From the NCBI GenBank assembly GCA_030248295.1, contig JASANH010000399.1, positions 1 through 64,000 on the forward strand: 64,000 bases of DNA, read 5' to 3'. The translations under genes were made by a program, and so were the position numbers. The notes below the pieces were generated by a model. The model did no database searches and was not told the DNA's origin. It was given only the letters and a program-made list of their open reading frames with translations. Within the stretch, counting starts at the first letter, position 1. Each line of letters starts with the position of its first letter. Below are positions 12,433 through 41,994 of the stretch, piece after piece. The stretch comes from Mesodorylaimus sp. YZB2_4. Its lineage: Eukaryota > Nematoda > Enoplea > Dorylaimida > Dorylaimidae.

Positions 12433-13279
12433 GGTTAATACAATGCTGACTGAGACAGGGTTAGGCACGATGGGACTGGGAAATAGAAAGGACCATGAAC
12501 TTTCGAGTTTGATCTGAGAAAGGTGTGGTGCAGAAACCAATGTTTCCTTTCGTAGCAGACAACTGCACCAGGATACGCTGACACGTATTTCTCACTCGTT
12601 TAAAACGCATTATATTGTTATTTAGCATGAATTTGCGGTAATTTAATTTTTTTGAATAGCTCCGCTGATTAGCTCTCACACACCTGTCCAAACACTCACA
12701 CACACTCTCACACAGAGATAACCAGATAATCATGACACACCTACTTAAACGAAGAATGCACCGCAAAGGTATTATGCCGATGCGAAACTTTTAACGATCA
12801 GCGCAAAGCAAAAGTTCTTACTTGATTTTAAACCTCCAATCTCGAATACACAAACCGAGCTGCAGGAAAGTTCTATCAGCAGGTGATAAATACGCGTGGA
12901 TTAACGCATTGCGCTTTCAAGATATATCCACCGAAATTCGGTAAGACTTTTTTGTTGTTGATCTTTGGAAAAATTAATAACACTTCACTCGTGGATCTTG
13001 CTCGTTCGGAGACTCAAAAATCTGCGCATGATGTCACCTTTTTAATGACATATATCTGAAACTATATTTTATCGTGTCCTTCATAAATTATGCTAAATTT
13101 TCCTTTGTGCGTTGCGCATTTCCCTCCCATCGTTTCTCCTTCGCCTCTCGTTTCCGCTACTGATCGTGAGTATGGGCAGAAGGGAGAATACGAGCTTGTG
13201 AAAGGGAAAAATACTGAATTATTCATATTAAAATTGGGGTTTCTTTGTGACCTAAATCTATTATAATCCACTCTATATC
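12433..13279. promoter_or_regulatory. Divergent promoter region DHRS7B / Na,K-ATPase beta
   Basis: An 847-bp gap between two divergent start codons must contain both promoters. No TATA box at a sensible distance is obvious. Reading frames here (for example around 12461-12766) show no similarity and probably fall in leaders. A short A/T-rich stretch lies at about 12590-12650. Confidence 0.4.
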
Positions 13280-15429
13280 ATGCCCGGTCGGTATGAGATC
13301 GTTGATGAACCGGTGGAAGCGTTGGAAGTAGTGGACGATGAGGTCTATCATCCCGATTTGACTGTGAGAGACACACCGGCAACCTCCTTCCGCAGTCTCG
13401 AACCAATAGTCGCTGGTCCAATCACGTTGAAAACCATTTTTTATGATCCACGATGGAGTACTAACAAACGGCGATGCTGCCTTTGTAAGTGCCCTCATCA
13501 CAGTCTGTGAATAACTTGACTAGAAAACATTTTCTCGACCCCCTTTTCCTTAAAACTGCTATGAGTTTTTTGAAATTTTATATTTTGGGGAATTACTTTT
13601 TAAAGCATAGAGATCACCCTTATAAAATTTATTGCGTGGTGAAAAATGTGTTTGAACATCAGTATTTTGAAACCCCCATAAACTAAAGCTGTATATCAAA
13701 TCTCTTTGAAAAGAGCTCAAAAAAGATTGTGCATCTTATTAGATGAAAATTGATTTTTGCGCTCCGGCGACGAACTTCTTTCCAAGAAACTCTCACGATT
13801 GCTGGGAACTTTTTGTTTTTCGTAAAGCATATAATTTTCAGTAAGAATGTTTCAGGTTTTGTGTCAGTGGCATCGTTGATATGCTTCTGTTTGATGATAT
13901 CCCTGTTCGTGGGCTTGGGACAAGTCATCTCGTACATCAACGAGAGCGAACGATTGAGGCAAACTGGTGAGCAGTTATCCTTTTATGATAAAAGGCACGC
14001 AAGTTTTTTTAATGCGCAATTTTCATATTCAGGTCTCTATATGGTCCCTGATTTGGATCAATCAGACGTAGTTCTGTTTTTATATAATTCGGATACAAAG
14101 TTTGCTCCATTACATAACAAATACATCGAAGAAATTGATGCATATTTGAAAAGTAAGTCATACGTTTATTGACAATATGCTGCCTCATTTTTCATTAATG
14201 CAGAAATGAACAAACAGGCTTTGACGAACCTTTTGTTTATTGACTGTAGCCAAGCAACGGCTGGCCAGTGAATCGAGCTAGCCATAATGTCTTGCTGATG
14301 GGGCAATCAAGAGCCCGCTTTCCTGTCGCTCGGGAGATGATGAGTCAGACTCGCTATTACCTTTTAAAAAGCATTTAAACCTTTTCCTAAAGCAAAAAAG
14401 ACTTTTTTCGTCACAGCGTATGATTTGAAAAATTTGAAGGCCTTTCCATCTGGTTTGAAAAATTTCTTAAAAAAAACAGCGGACATCTTCATTACATTGC
14501 AAAGTGAAAGCTTGGAAACTGCAGGAAAAATTGCGGACATGTTTTTCGAAACACAAACTTTTTGTTGCGATAGCAAGAAAAATGAAATATTATAAAAAAG
14601 TATCGCACTTTCCGGAAGCATGCATTTTTTCAGAATACAAGGAGCAAGGACCAGAGTATCAGAATTGCAGTGCTAATCAACGGGCTGATGCTGGAAAAGC
14701 GTGTCGATTCGATTTGAATTGGCTCGGTACCAATTGTACCAAGGAGAATAATTACGGTTACAGTGATGGAAACCCTTGCATATTATTCGCTTTTAGAAAT
14801 GTAAGCTATAGAATTTCTGGTTTATCAAAAAGAAAAAATATTCGAATTTTAGGTAAAAAATTGGACACCTAATGTGACAGAGGCGTTTTTGAAAACTTTG
14901 ACGAGTCAATCACCGTTAATGATGCCAACTAAAAAAATACAGCAACAATTGGATCAGTATCACTTGCCACTAATTTGCAGCCCGCAGGTTTGTGTGATTT
15001 CTGGTTTAGCATATTGTAGCCACCCAAGGTTAGCGGCTACAATATGCCTGCCATCGAATCTGACTTGCATAAACATAGCATTGATTTCTAGTTGTCGACT
15101 GGTTTAAGAGTGCCAGATGACGAAATCCAATTCAAATATTATCCTGAACCCGGTTTTAACTTGACGTTTTTGAATTCAAATGGTGCAATCAATGAAAAAC
15201 AGCTGCCACCATTAGTAAGTTAATGTTTTCGATGACTTACTTTTTAGGAATGCTCTTTTTTAAGGTTTTTGTGCAATTCGTACGCCCGCCGTATAAAACA
15301 CATCCACAACTCAATGTCAAATGCCAAATAGCAGCTGCAAACATAGACGAGTTTAAAGGCATAAAAATTAAAGATTTTGAGTTCGACGATGCCGATGATA
15401 TTCAAGGTACAGCTTTAGATAGGCCTTGA
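13280..15429 (+). CDS. Na+/K+-transporting ATPase beta subunit (nervana-like)
   Basis: Type II glycoprotein needed for folding and delivery of the sodium pump alpha subunit to the plasma membrane. Seven exons with agreeing phases: 13280-13484, 13856-13966, 14033-14152, 14634-14800, 14853-14987, 15092-15214, 15265-15429 (341 residues, slightly longer than vertebrate beta-1). A cytosolic N-terminus of about 68 residues comes first, then one membrane segment in exon 2 (FVSVASLICFCLMISLFVG), then the ectodomain. The six ectodomain cysteines fall in the family's three pairs: YQNC with GKAC, TNC with GNPC, LIC with VKC. Further landmarks are CRFDLNWLG, NNYGYSDGNPCILF, LPLIC and YPEPGFNLTF. The N-terminal tail is longer and more acidic than usual and ends in KRRCCLC at the membrane. 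Some introns are only 50-52 nt. Confidence 0.93.
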
Positions 15430-16232
15430 GTCTTTCTTCTCCATTTTTATTCTTGCATTTTATTGGCATTGAGATTATAACGCAGCTGTATATTTTATAC
15501 TCATATATATATATGGAATGAGATAAATAATTTCGGTAGTAAGATTATGTTCCATGGCCTGTTCTGACTCAGGACTGACCAGATATGTGCGTGCGTGTGA
15601 TACCCTACTCTATACCCGTGTGTACATATGGTTTTTGGCATGCGGTTACATTTATGTTATTGAATACTCAAGTATGCGTAAGCAGTTATATACCTTTTTG
15701 GGAAGTTAATAAGCGCAAGGTTAATTTTTTTAATATTTCCCCTCCATAGCTTTTTCTTTCAACCATTTATATCTTCTATTTATGGTTGGACCAAGGGTGT
15801 TGTGTGGGCATGACTTCGCAGTAGTTGAGACATATTTGTTACTGCAGTATTATATTTTCGAAAAAGACGTGGGTCATAAAACTTGCTACAGCTTAGTTTC
15901 TGTCAGAAACCTAAACCTTTGTGGTGGCTATATAAATCAATATATCCTACGCGCGCATTTTCCGCACTCCGTTATATCGTTGTTCTGGGGTCAAACAAGG
16001 TTGGGAAACTGGGAGTCAGATAATCTTAGAAGCGCTAAACCTTGAAAAAATGGGAATTTTGGAGCCTAATCAGAAAACCTTGCCTTTTCTGTACTTGTTC
16101 ATCTTGCTGGAGGTCAGTAAATCAGTTGAAATTGGTGTAGCAGTCGGGGGACACTGTGTGAAAAAATGACTTTGTAGATTGGTCTGGTAACGTGGAAAAA
16201 TCAAGAAAAATCATTTCTTGTTTGCCCTGATA
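15430..16232. other. Region downstream of the ATPase beta gene
   Basis: Contains the presumed 3'UTR and A/T-rich sequence with a short (AT)n near 15503-15516. No AATAAA with clear context. A frame at 15782-16045 has no recognisable similarity and I do not call it. Confidence 0.45.
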
Positions 16233-17187
16233 CATCTGACCTCGGATAGTTGCAACCGCTCTGGACGCCAAAAAGAGTTTCGATTAGACGAAGTTGCAAA
16301 TTCGGATGTTGCGACTGTGCAAAGTTCAGAAGCATTTTATAAAAAGGTGCAATTATGCAAAGTTTTTTGATAACCATGTCAGAAATTTTTATTGGCGCTT
16401 TTAAAAATGTATCTGAAACATGCAGTAACAGTGAAACGTAACATTCTCATTCATCGGCTAATCAATAGATCAATTGAAAGTTCTCGCCTAGCACATCTAC
16501 TGCTAAAATGGTCAGCAATTCTGCTTTGACAGTGATGAGCTACAATGTTCTTTCCAATCACCTTCGATTTCAAAGATAGCATTTTGCCAAAGCAGGATAC
16601 CGTGGAGTTACTGGACTAATCCTGACTGGTTCTTGATTTGCCAAGACACTAATCTGCTTTCTGATGTACCTTGTTGTGGTCCAACCTTGTAGTCGCGCGT
16701 TGAGTCGCCGTGGAAACGGTTGTCTCTACATTTTAAAGTGACCATTTTTTGTGGAGAGCATTTAAATAAATACGAAAACCGCAGAAACCGAACAATTCGA
16801 CTTAATTTATCACGTTATCATTTCTTCATCTTCATTATTATTTCTGTTTTCATGGCCTTGAAAAACCGCCCAAAATACATAAGCTGTTAGAAAAGAAATT
16901 TGCACCAAACTAAAAAGGCCATTATCTCCTGTTTGATCTCACCGCCTAAGCTTAGGGGGGAAAAACAATATCTAACGTTATACTTGCCAGGCCCGCCCTC
17001 TATCCTCCTGCCGAAGTGGGCAAAGTCTGAATTTCTGGACGAAATTCAACTAAACTGCTGCAGTAAAAGTAAAAATTGCAATGAAGTGAAGGTGCAATTA
17101 TCCAAGTACCCATAAACATAGCCAAAAAATCGGGGAATGGGGACTTGTTGCAATTATCTGGACTTTGCAATTATCTGAGGTCGACTG
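16233..17187. mobile_element. Non-autonomous pogo/Tigger-type element with terminal inverted repeats and TA duplication
   Basis: The left end reads TA|CATCTGACCTCGGATAGTTGC. The right end, read inward on the other strand, is TA|CAGTCGACCTCAGATAATTGC. The TA flanks are at 16231-16232 and 17188-17189, giving 955 bp. No transposase frame is visible. TA targets and CAGTC ends of this form are typical of the pogo/Tigger branch of Tc1/mariner. A truncated relative lies in the DHRS7B intron. Confidence 0.75.
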
Positions 17188-17198
17188 TATAAGTATTA

Positions 17199-17787
17199 CA
17201 GTCAAACTCACTTAACAGCAAGCAGGATAGCAGCAACTGTTTGCCCAGCATCGATTTTTTCAGCTATGTTTTGTACATAATTGCTCCCTGCATAAGAACA
17301 ACCTGGATAACAGCAAGACTCTGATAACAGCAACCATTTTGGCCGCCCCAAGTAGCTTTTAAACTAGGTAACAGCAACTTTCGTCAAAATCAAATGGTCC
17401 ATGTCTGTATTTGATGCTAAAGGAGCGACTGGCGATGATCAGAAGATCAGATTTAGAAGCATCTTTTTGGCAAAGTGCTCATTTTCTTTCCTTTTTCCAG
17501 CTTTAGTTATGGCCAGTTGGAAAAAGCGGTACCTAATCGAAAAAGTCGCTCAGACAAAGTGTACGCGGAGAAAGATCCCCGACCTCTTTGAGGCATGAAT
17601 AACACTGTACATGTGCATTTAGTGTTGGTATATTGCCGTTGATATAAATACAGTACTGGGTGGAAAGCCTGTTTTTGTGTTGTACCCATACAGTAGGAAG
17701 TTTTTTTGGCAAGCATCGGATAGCAGCAACTTCAGTTTACAGCTCTTTTGGCGGTCCTTAGCGGTTGTTGTTAAGCGAGTTCGACTG
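17199..17787. mobile_element. Second pogo/Tigger-type MITE directly adjacent
   Basis: Left end CAGTCAAACTCACTTAACAG after TTA. The right end, read inward, is CAGTCGAACTCGCTTAACAA. Length 589 bp. Inside, the word TAACAGCAA recurs several times (near 17215, 17308 and 17368, with variants). There is no coding frame for a transposase. The right flank is CA rather than TA. It starts 12 bp after the element ending at 17187. Confidence 0.7.
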
Positions 17788-18430
17788 CATTTCCATTCCA
17801 TATGCATTATTTTTTAATTTTTATATATATTTTGTCTAAGAATGCATGTATTTTTTTAGATGTTGAGCCAAATATGAGTATGAGTATATGATGCATAAAA
17901 CAGGGATAATTTGATTGTTTGAAAATGTTTTCAGGAGAGCCATGTAGTCTGACGGAAACATAGAATATGCGAAAATTCGCTGTTCTTGCTAGACTGCGAC
18001 CTTATCATCATCATCATTATCATGTTTTACTGATACCTTTAAAAGTCCGCTCAAGCACGTACAGACACGAAAGAGAAATTTACATCTTACAAATCAACAA
18101 GTGTTAAAAAACGCATTTCGGTCATCGCAGATTTAAAACGTTCAAACAAAGCTTTACCTCTCGGCCGTGCAAGAGAGATATGCAGTAGGTTCTGTAGGTA
18201 TCAAGAGAGGTAGTCAGAAAGGATTCTCGATTTCACCTGGCCCCTCCTCAGGCTAATATTTCAGCAGCAGGCATAGTCGTGACACTTACCTTATCGTCAG
18301 GTACTTCGAGCGGATTTTTTTTCCCACTGACGTTAGTTTGGGGCTTGCATTTCCTCTTGCGGCCGTCTGATGGAGGGTTGGCTTATAGCATATGCTTGTA
18401 AAATACGGTAAATATTATATGATTATGATT
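17788..18430. other. Intergenic, no recognised content
   Basis: A/T-rich at first, with a (CATCAT)-like run near 18006-18020. No frame, RNA or repeat that I can support. Confidence 0.4.
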
Positions 18431-18439
18431 ATGGCTGCG

Positions 18440-18701
18440 GTGAAGCAGTGTTATCCGTATATTTCCACCAGAGGTCCTTGTAACGAGGGCAAAGTTTAGA
18501 GTCGATGGAAGGAAATTATTCGCAGGTAATCACAACTCCCGATAAATCAGCGTTGTAAACTACAGTAGGGCATTCGGGATTGTCTTGCTGCCGCTTACAA
18601 GAATGAAAGTTAGAGCAGAAAAAAAAGTTCTCTAATGAGCGATCTGCTGGCATTACGTCTAATCTAAGAGAACTGGCATTACGTCTAATCTGTAGTGGCA
18701 T
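18440..18701 (-). pseudogene. Degenerate fragment of the LRR-protein family (N-terminal cysteine module)
   Basis: Translated on the minus strand, this piece reads ECPTVVYNADLSGVVITCE, then a stop, then PSIDSKL and KDLWWKY. The intact LRR protein at 53821-55752 has, in the same order and spacing, ECPSGTYNADVVGISISCE, PSLQSKL and KDLWWKY. The upstream part (residues like CSNFHSCKRQQDN) has no start consistent with a gene. The in-frame stop and absence of any LRR sequence downstream make it a fragment or pseudogene of a paralogue. Confidence 0.75.
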
Positions 18702-18995
18702 CTAAGAGAATACTCTTTGTACCTGCTAGTGTACATGCCACAATGAAGCCATAATTTGCATAGAGGTTAAGCGAGGCCCTTTTAGAATCCTCTGAGGAGG
18801 CTGAAAACGATCAGTGTTCACAGTAATTCCATTTTGAAAATACTGTTGCAGTTGCAGTTTTGGAAATCCAGTGTCAAGGCGGAAATACACTTTAAGCCAG
18901 CAATTTTACAAACAAAACTCAAGAAAACGTTCATTTATTTTGCTCCTGTGGGGTTTAGCTCCTGCACACTCCTGAACTGTATGCACTCGAACCAC

Positions 18996-19246
18996 TATAA
19001 GACCACTTGTCTTATAGAGAAGGTTTACCACTCGACCGCACCGAGTACACGCAGGCATGAACACTGATTAGAGAGCGAGCATCTACCCAAAGAGCAAAAG
19101 TGCACTGGCACAAAACAAACAAACAACATACATCAGACAAAGGGAGACTGGTTCCTAACACAGCAATCACTAGATATCACCAGACAGGCCTAATATCGAA
19201 CGAGGTCATATTCATTTGCATAACTTGGTCTTCATTCCCCCTTACA
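18996..19246 (-). repeat. 3' LTR of the retroelement
   Basis: Matches 21990-22240 almost base for base and the solo LTR at 57384-57635 more loosely. Shared landmarks are ATAAGACCACTTGTCTTATA at one edge, CACTCGACCGCACCGAGTAC inside and TTCATTCCCCCTTACA at the other edge. Confidence 0.85.
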
Positions 19247-19456
19247 TTACTACCTCGCCGACGGAGACGGACTTCCACTGTCCGGGGTGATGGATCTGCG
19301 GGAACCCTGGCACAGGGTTTCACCCAAACGTAAACAAACACAACGCATCCTACCAAAAGTGCACAACAGTCACTTAACACAAAATACACACATGACACAA
19401 AAGGGAACTAATTTCCGAAAATCAGGACCCAGAGCCCATCCACCAGCAACCCAGTT

Positions 19457-20323
19457 TCACACCCTATGGCTTGGTGGTGCACTGCCATAGATCCGAGGGT
19501 GATCCAGCAGGAGTGCCAGCTTCAGGAACCTAACAACGGACATGTGCATATTCATTCCCCTGAGCATTACTATCCTGACCCTGCCAGAGGGGGAATCCAC
19601 GTCAATCACCAGTATATCGGCCCGTCCACCCGTAGCACCTGACCGATTGTTGTTCGTGGAGCCTCCCCCGCTCGCCACCGTTCGATCGCCCCGCATACTG
19701 TACTGGCCAACAACGTCCACATTATTTGCCGAGCTAGAAGAATCCTGGCCCACGGCCGGCACTATTGGGGTGGCAGCCCCTCCCAAAAGTTCCGTCTGAC
19801 GGGTAACTAACTTACCAACCGTCTGGTCCAACTGTTGAACTCGTTCACGATACAACCGATCCTCTTCCCTTTGCCTGGCCCGTTCCGCTACCAACTCGTC
19901 TCGCTCCCTCCGCATCCGTTCCTCCTCTTCGTTTTGGCGAGCTTGACGCATACGCAACTGTTCGTTTTCCCAATGAATACGCTCTTCATCCCCCGCATAT
20001 CGAACACGTCGCTCCGTCAACTGCACATCTTCGATTTCCAATTGATGCGCCCTCCGTTCCAAATCCTGTTCCCGTCGCTGTAATTCTTCGAACCGCACGC
20101 GCCATTGCTCGGCGATATCGATAACAGGCGGATTCTGCGGAGGAGGCTGAGCCCCGGGAGCATTTCCGTTGTTTCCATTGTTTCCTAATCCGGGATTTTG
20201 CAAATTCGGTCCTTGATCGATATTTCCTTGAACGTGATCGCCGCCGATCAGATCGTGATCGATGCCGATGATCGGCGGGACGTCGCCGTTCTGATTATTA
20301 GGAATGCCTCCTTGATCGGCCAT
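19457..20323 (-). CDS. Gag-like ORF B (second retroelement)
   Basis: Starts MADQGGIPNNQNGDVPP just downstream of the second LTR and its primer site. An Asn/Gly/Pro-rich N-terminus is followed by a long, very charged coiled coil (about residues 85-185, with words such as RREQDLERRAHQLEIED and EEERMRRERDELVAERA), then a Ser/Gly/Asn-rich part. Same layout as ORF A but different sequence. No enzymatic motif. An in-frame ATG four codons upstream (20335) is also possible. Function in packaging is inferred from position only. Confidence 0.6.
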   Translation of the reverse strand: MADQGGIPNNQNGDVPPIIGIDHDLIGGDHVQGNIDQGPNLQNPGLGNNGNNGNAPGAQPPPQNPPVIDIAEQWRVRFEELQRREQDLERRAHQLEIEDVQLTERRVRYAGDEERIHWENEQLRMRQARQNEEEERMRRERDELVAERARQREEDRLYRERVQQLDQTVGKLVTRQTELLGGAATPIVPAVGQDSSSSANNVDVVGQYSMRGDRTVASGGGSTNNNRSGATGGRADILVIDVDSPSGRVRIVMLRGMNMHMSVVRFLKLALLLDHPRIYGSAPPSHRV

Positions 20324-20469
20324 GCCAGACACCAAGGTACGAAAAATTCGAAAAAACGAAAAATTTTTTCACCAAAATTCAAAATTCAACGAAACCAAGC
20401 CAAAATACGAAAACCAATAATCGATTCACCCGCGCGGACCTCCGTTTATCGATCCGGCATGGGAACCAA

Positions 20470-20775
20470 TGTAGGATGCCGTAAGGCGAGGTCTCCCGTA
20501 TCGATAAGACAAACCAATGCGAGAGAGATTTATTAGACAGCCACACGAGGCAACACACACAACACGACTGAGCAGACTAGGCACACCGAGCCGGCAAGGC
20601 ACCAGACAGGAAGTCAGCCAGACAAAGAGGCAAGGCGTGGCCGCAGAGCGACGAGAGACTAGGCGGACGAATGGGCAAGGCACGTATCACCAAAAAACGC
20701 AACATAGCAGGGCAGTGTCGATGACAGGCATAAAAGACCTAATGGCACGATATATCGAACACTATATCCCTCACA
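20470..20775 (-). repeat. LTR of a second, related retroelement (TG...CA)
   Basis: A 306-bp block reads TGTAGGATGC...CCCTCACA on the plus strand, so it has TG/CA ends. Immediately beside it (20451-20468) is GATCCGGCATGGGAACCA, the same primer-site type as in the first element (GACCGGCAATGGGAACCA). I found no second copy in the window. It interrupts gag-like ORF A, so it came in later or marks a recombination joint. Confidence 0.65.
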
Positions 20776-21858
20776 GGTGGAGGGGGCGGAACGATTATCT
20801 GACCTTGTACTGGTGGATCAGTGAACTGAACGTGGCGTTGTTGGGGCTGCAAGCCGGTACCCGAGGACGAGGCCTGTTGACTGGTAGCAACGTCGGGCTT
20901 TGAACTCGACGGGGTTCCGACTTTCTGCTGACGGTCCGTTGGCAGACCCCACGCTTGCGCACGGGCGTCATACACGAGTGGCTGCTTCGTGACGGGGTGT
21001 AAGTACCTGACATCGAGAGGGATTGTTATATAGAAATCGACAAAAACCCCACCTGTAGAATAGGTCGTTGTGATCTTGTTGAGCCAAAACTGCATCAAAT
21101 CGGTTTCCGGGCCGAATTGCTGGTCTAGGTCGGATTGAGCACGGGCGTATGCGGCTGAAGAAACGGCTTGACGGAGCGTATCTGCGTCGTCCTCGTTGCC
21201 AGGTTCTGGACAAGCTTGTGGAACCATAGATCGAAGCATGCTCCGCCAGAAACGAATGTTGTCGTACCATTCAAATTGAGACCACGAGAACCAGTCACTG
21301 GTTGCAATCTTGACGGGGGGGGACGTCAAGTGGATCGAACCGTTCTTGGGACTGTGGCGGATCATTGGCACGGGGATCTGGATTGGAGCGGGCATAGGCG
21401 GGGCACACCGGGATGACTCCAGTACTGGGTTGGTGACCACCCTGAGCAGAGGGACGGATATCAGGTTGCTTACTCTGCTCCGCTTTCGACCTGGCCAGTT
21501 CAGTCTGCATTGCTTGAAGTTGGGATTCGAGCATGGCGAATCGTAGGCGATCTTGCGCGAATTTCATTCGTTCCTCAGCCCATTGCTGCTCCCGTCGTTC
21601 AATTGCACTTCGTATTGACTCGGCATGACGCCTGGCACTGTCTGCCTCCACGACTGCTGCAACGGCACGTTCATACGACTCGGACACTTCTTGGCGGAGT
21701 TGTTTGGCCTGTTCAACCGAGATGAGCTGTCGTGGAGCTGCAAGGGGTAATCGGTCGCGCTCATCGGGGGGCAGATCGACGGCCGTGATCTGAACAGTGG
21801 ACTCTTCGACGGGATTCTCGTCGGTGACCTGATCAGCATTTGGCGGCTGATCGGCCAT
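20739..21858 (-). CDS. Gag-like ORF A of the LTR element (one frameshift)
   Basis: Starts MADQPPNADQV at 21858. The first 180 residues are a charged coiled coil (EERMKFAQDRLRFAMLESQL) followed by a Pro-rich stretch. At the run of seven G near 21314-21320 the frame shifts by one, and the protein continues (DWFSWSQFEWYDNIRFWR, FGPETDLMQFWLNKITTTYS, GGVFVDFYITIP) to a Pro-rich end at 20739. No zinc knuckle, protease or RT motif. The end lies inside the second LTR (20470-20775), so the natural C-terminus is probably cut off. The call as gag rests on position after the 5' LTR and primer site, not on family similarity. Confidence 0.6.
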
Positions 21859-21989
21859 TTCGGGCAGAATAATTGGCGAAATCGATGAATGGCTTGCAAA
21901 GCCTGGCTAGTATCGGGCGGGAGTGAGGTGGAGAATCGGTGGATAGGATGCACGGCTCACACGGGTTAGAGACCGGCAATGGGAACCAA

Positions 21990-22240
21990 TATAAGACCAC
22001 TTGTCTTATAGAGAAGGTTTACCACTCGACCGCACCGAGTACACGCAGGCATGAACACCGATTAGAGAGCGAGCATCTACCCAAAGAGCAAAAGTGCACT
22101 GGCACAAAACAAACAAACAACATACATCAGACAAGGGGAGACCGGTTCCTAACGCAGCAATCACTAGATATCACCAGACAGGCCTAATATCGAACGAGGT
22201 CATATTCATTTGCATAACTTGGTCTTCATTCCCCCTTACA
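21990..22240 (-). repeat. 5' LTR of the retroelement
   Basis: 251 bp, preceded on the plus strand by the primer-binding-like GGCAATGGGAACCA (complement begins TGGTTCCC) and followed by the target duplicate CCAC. Confidence 0.85.
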
Positions 22241-23635
22241 CCACACTCTCACGCACTTGACTTAGGGGAGGGGGCTTATATGACCTTGGTGAGGTCCGTT
22301 TTTGTTTGTGATGCCTTTGCACATTATTTCTAAAATTAATTGTTATGCCAGACAAAACCTTTTTGCCTAGCCAACGTCTACAGCGGCTAGCTGTTGTTTA
22401 CGATGGCTAGTCTACTAAGCCGCCGCAAAACTTGACCATATTCGACGAAGTCAGACTTGCTACAGAAGAAGCAGCTTTTCCTGCGCGAATTTATGCAGTA
22501 GCACGATTAAGCAGACGGGCAAAGCTCACATGAAGATCAAGCTCGCAGTCTAGCCTGTAGTTTTCATCTTCACCCTCAAGAGCCGTACCCGCGCTTGGTA
22601 CTGTGGCAGCATGACCATAAACGTTACAGGGAGGGAATGAGGGGGCGGCACAGAAAGGGGGAGGGGAATACAGGGGGAACGGCACAGAAAGGGAATTAAA
22701 TAGTCTTGTTTGACTCAGAAAAAGACTGCTGAGTTCCGCGAGTTTAGTGCCATCCAGGTCATGCTGCCACTTCATGCACAGATACAAGTGCTATAGGCTC
22801 CGTGGGAAGAGCAAGTGCTTACTGTACTTTTGTCTAATTTTTAGGGTGATCCAAGATTGCCTGTTTGACATTACAAGAATGTAAAATAAGACATGTAAAA
22901 TTGAAAGAATACATTTAAAAATTTCAACTAGGGTGCCCGCTTCGATTTTATTGCGCACCTGTATGGGTTGCGCAAATTCATATTACGAGCAGTGAAAGCT
23001 CGCTGTGTTGAGTCGGAAGCCTCTTGCTGAGTTGTGTCAAAGGCTGTTCACTAAGAAGCGTTACAAGCGGCGGCTCTTCAGAGCTGCCGAGAGGCCTGAT
23101 TTGGGGCCAAGCGACTGGGTCCTGGGTAGCTCCAGAGATCATGGGTCCTGGGTCCTATTCTTGGCTGGCTCCAAAGATCATACTCTCGGTGTACTCTTGA
23201 CGAAATACCACCTACTCCTCGGCTCGGGCAGTATTTTGATTTTCAGGAGGCAGGAAATGTTGTGTGCGCCTTTTGATTCGCATTGTTAATGCAGCCTATT
23301 CAGTTTTGCTTTGGGAATGCACCCACGCTAACAGTCGCTGTGGCGTGAGTGCAGATACTATGGAAAAATACGAGAGTGACCGCGAAGGCATAGGATCGGC
23401 CAGATCTGGCTGAGGCTGATCTGCTACCAAAATGAATGCCGGTGCAATTTATTGCAATATCCATTATCATAATAGCAAGTGAAAAATAAATACCGTGGCG
23501 ATTATAGGGATATGGGGTGAATATATAGTGCAAAAATATAATATTTCAAAATATACTGCATAGTAAAAATATGATATTTGGTGCACACAAATATGTCAAT
23601 ATATTATTCCTTTTCAGGATTAATCTTCCATTCGG
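22241..23635. other. Intergenic region with a diverged foldback-family copy
   Basis: About 22325-22560 resembles the left half of the foldback element at 26862-27700: TTATTTCTAAAA, GTTATGCCAGAC, CTAGCCAACG, GATGGCTAGTCTACT, then GCAGACGG. Around 23100-23180 GGGTCCTGGGT-type words repeat. The remainder has no recognised content. The guanylyl cyclase stop codon is at 23636-23638. Confidence 0.5.

Positions 23636-41994
<18,359 letters not shown>

Larger units (their letters stand above)
18996..22240 (-). mobile_element. LTR retroelement with paired 251-bp LTRs, gag-like ORFs, no visible pol
   Basis: Two near-identical 251-bp LTRs (18996-19246 and 21990-22240) are in the same orientation and flanked by the 4-bp duplication CCAC (18992-18995; 22241-22244). 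Coding is on the minus strand, so 21990-22240 is the 5' LTR. It is followed after one base by an 18-nt primer site ending TGG (21971-21988). Inside are two gag-like ORFs and part of a second LTR. No protease, reverse transcriptase or integrase motif was found in the 3.2 kb, so it is non-autonomous or deleted. LTR edges are inferred from where the copies stop matching; TG...CA ends are not seen at the TATAAG side. Confidence 0.85.
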
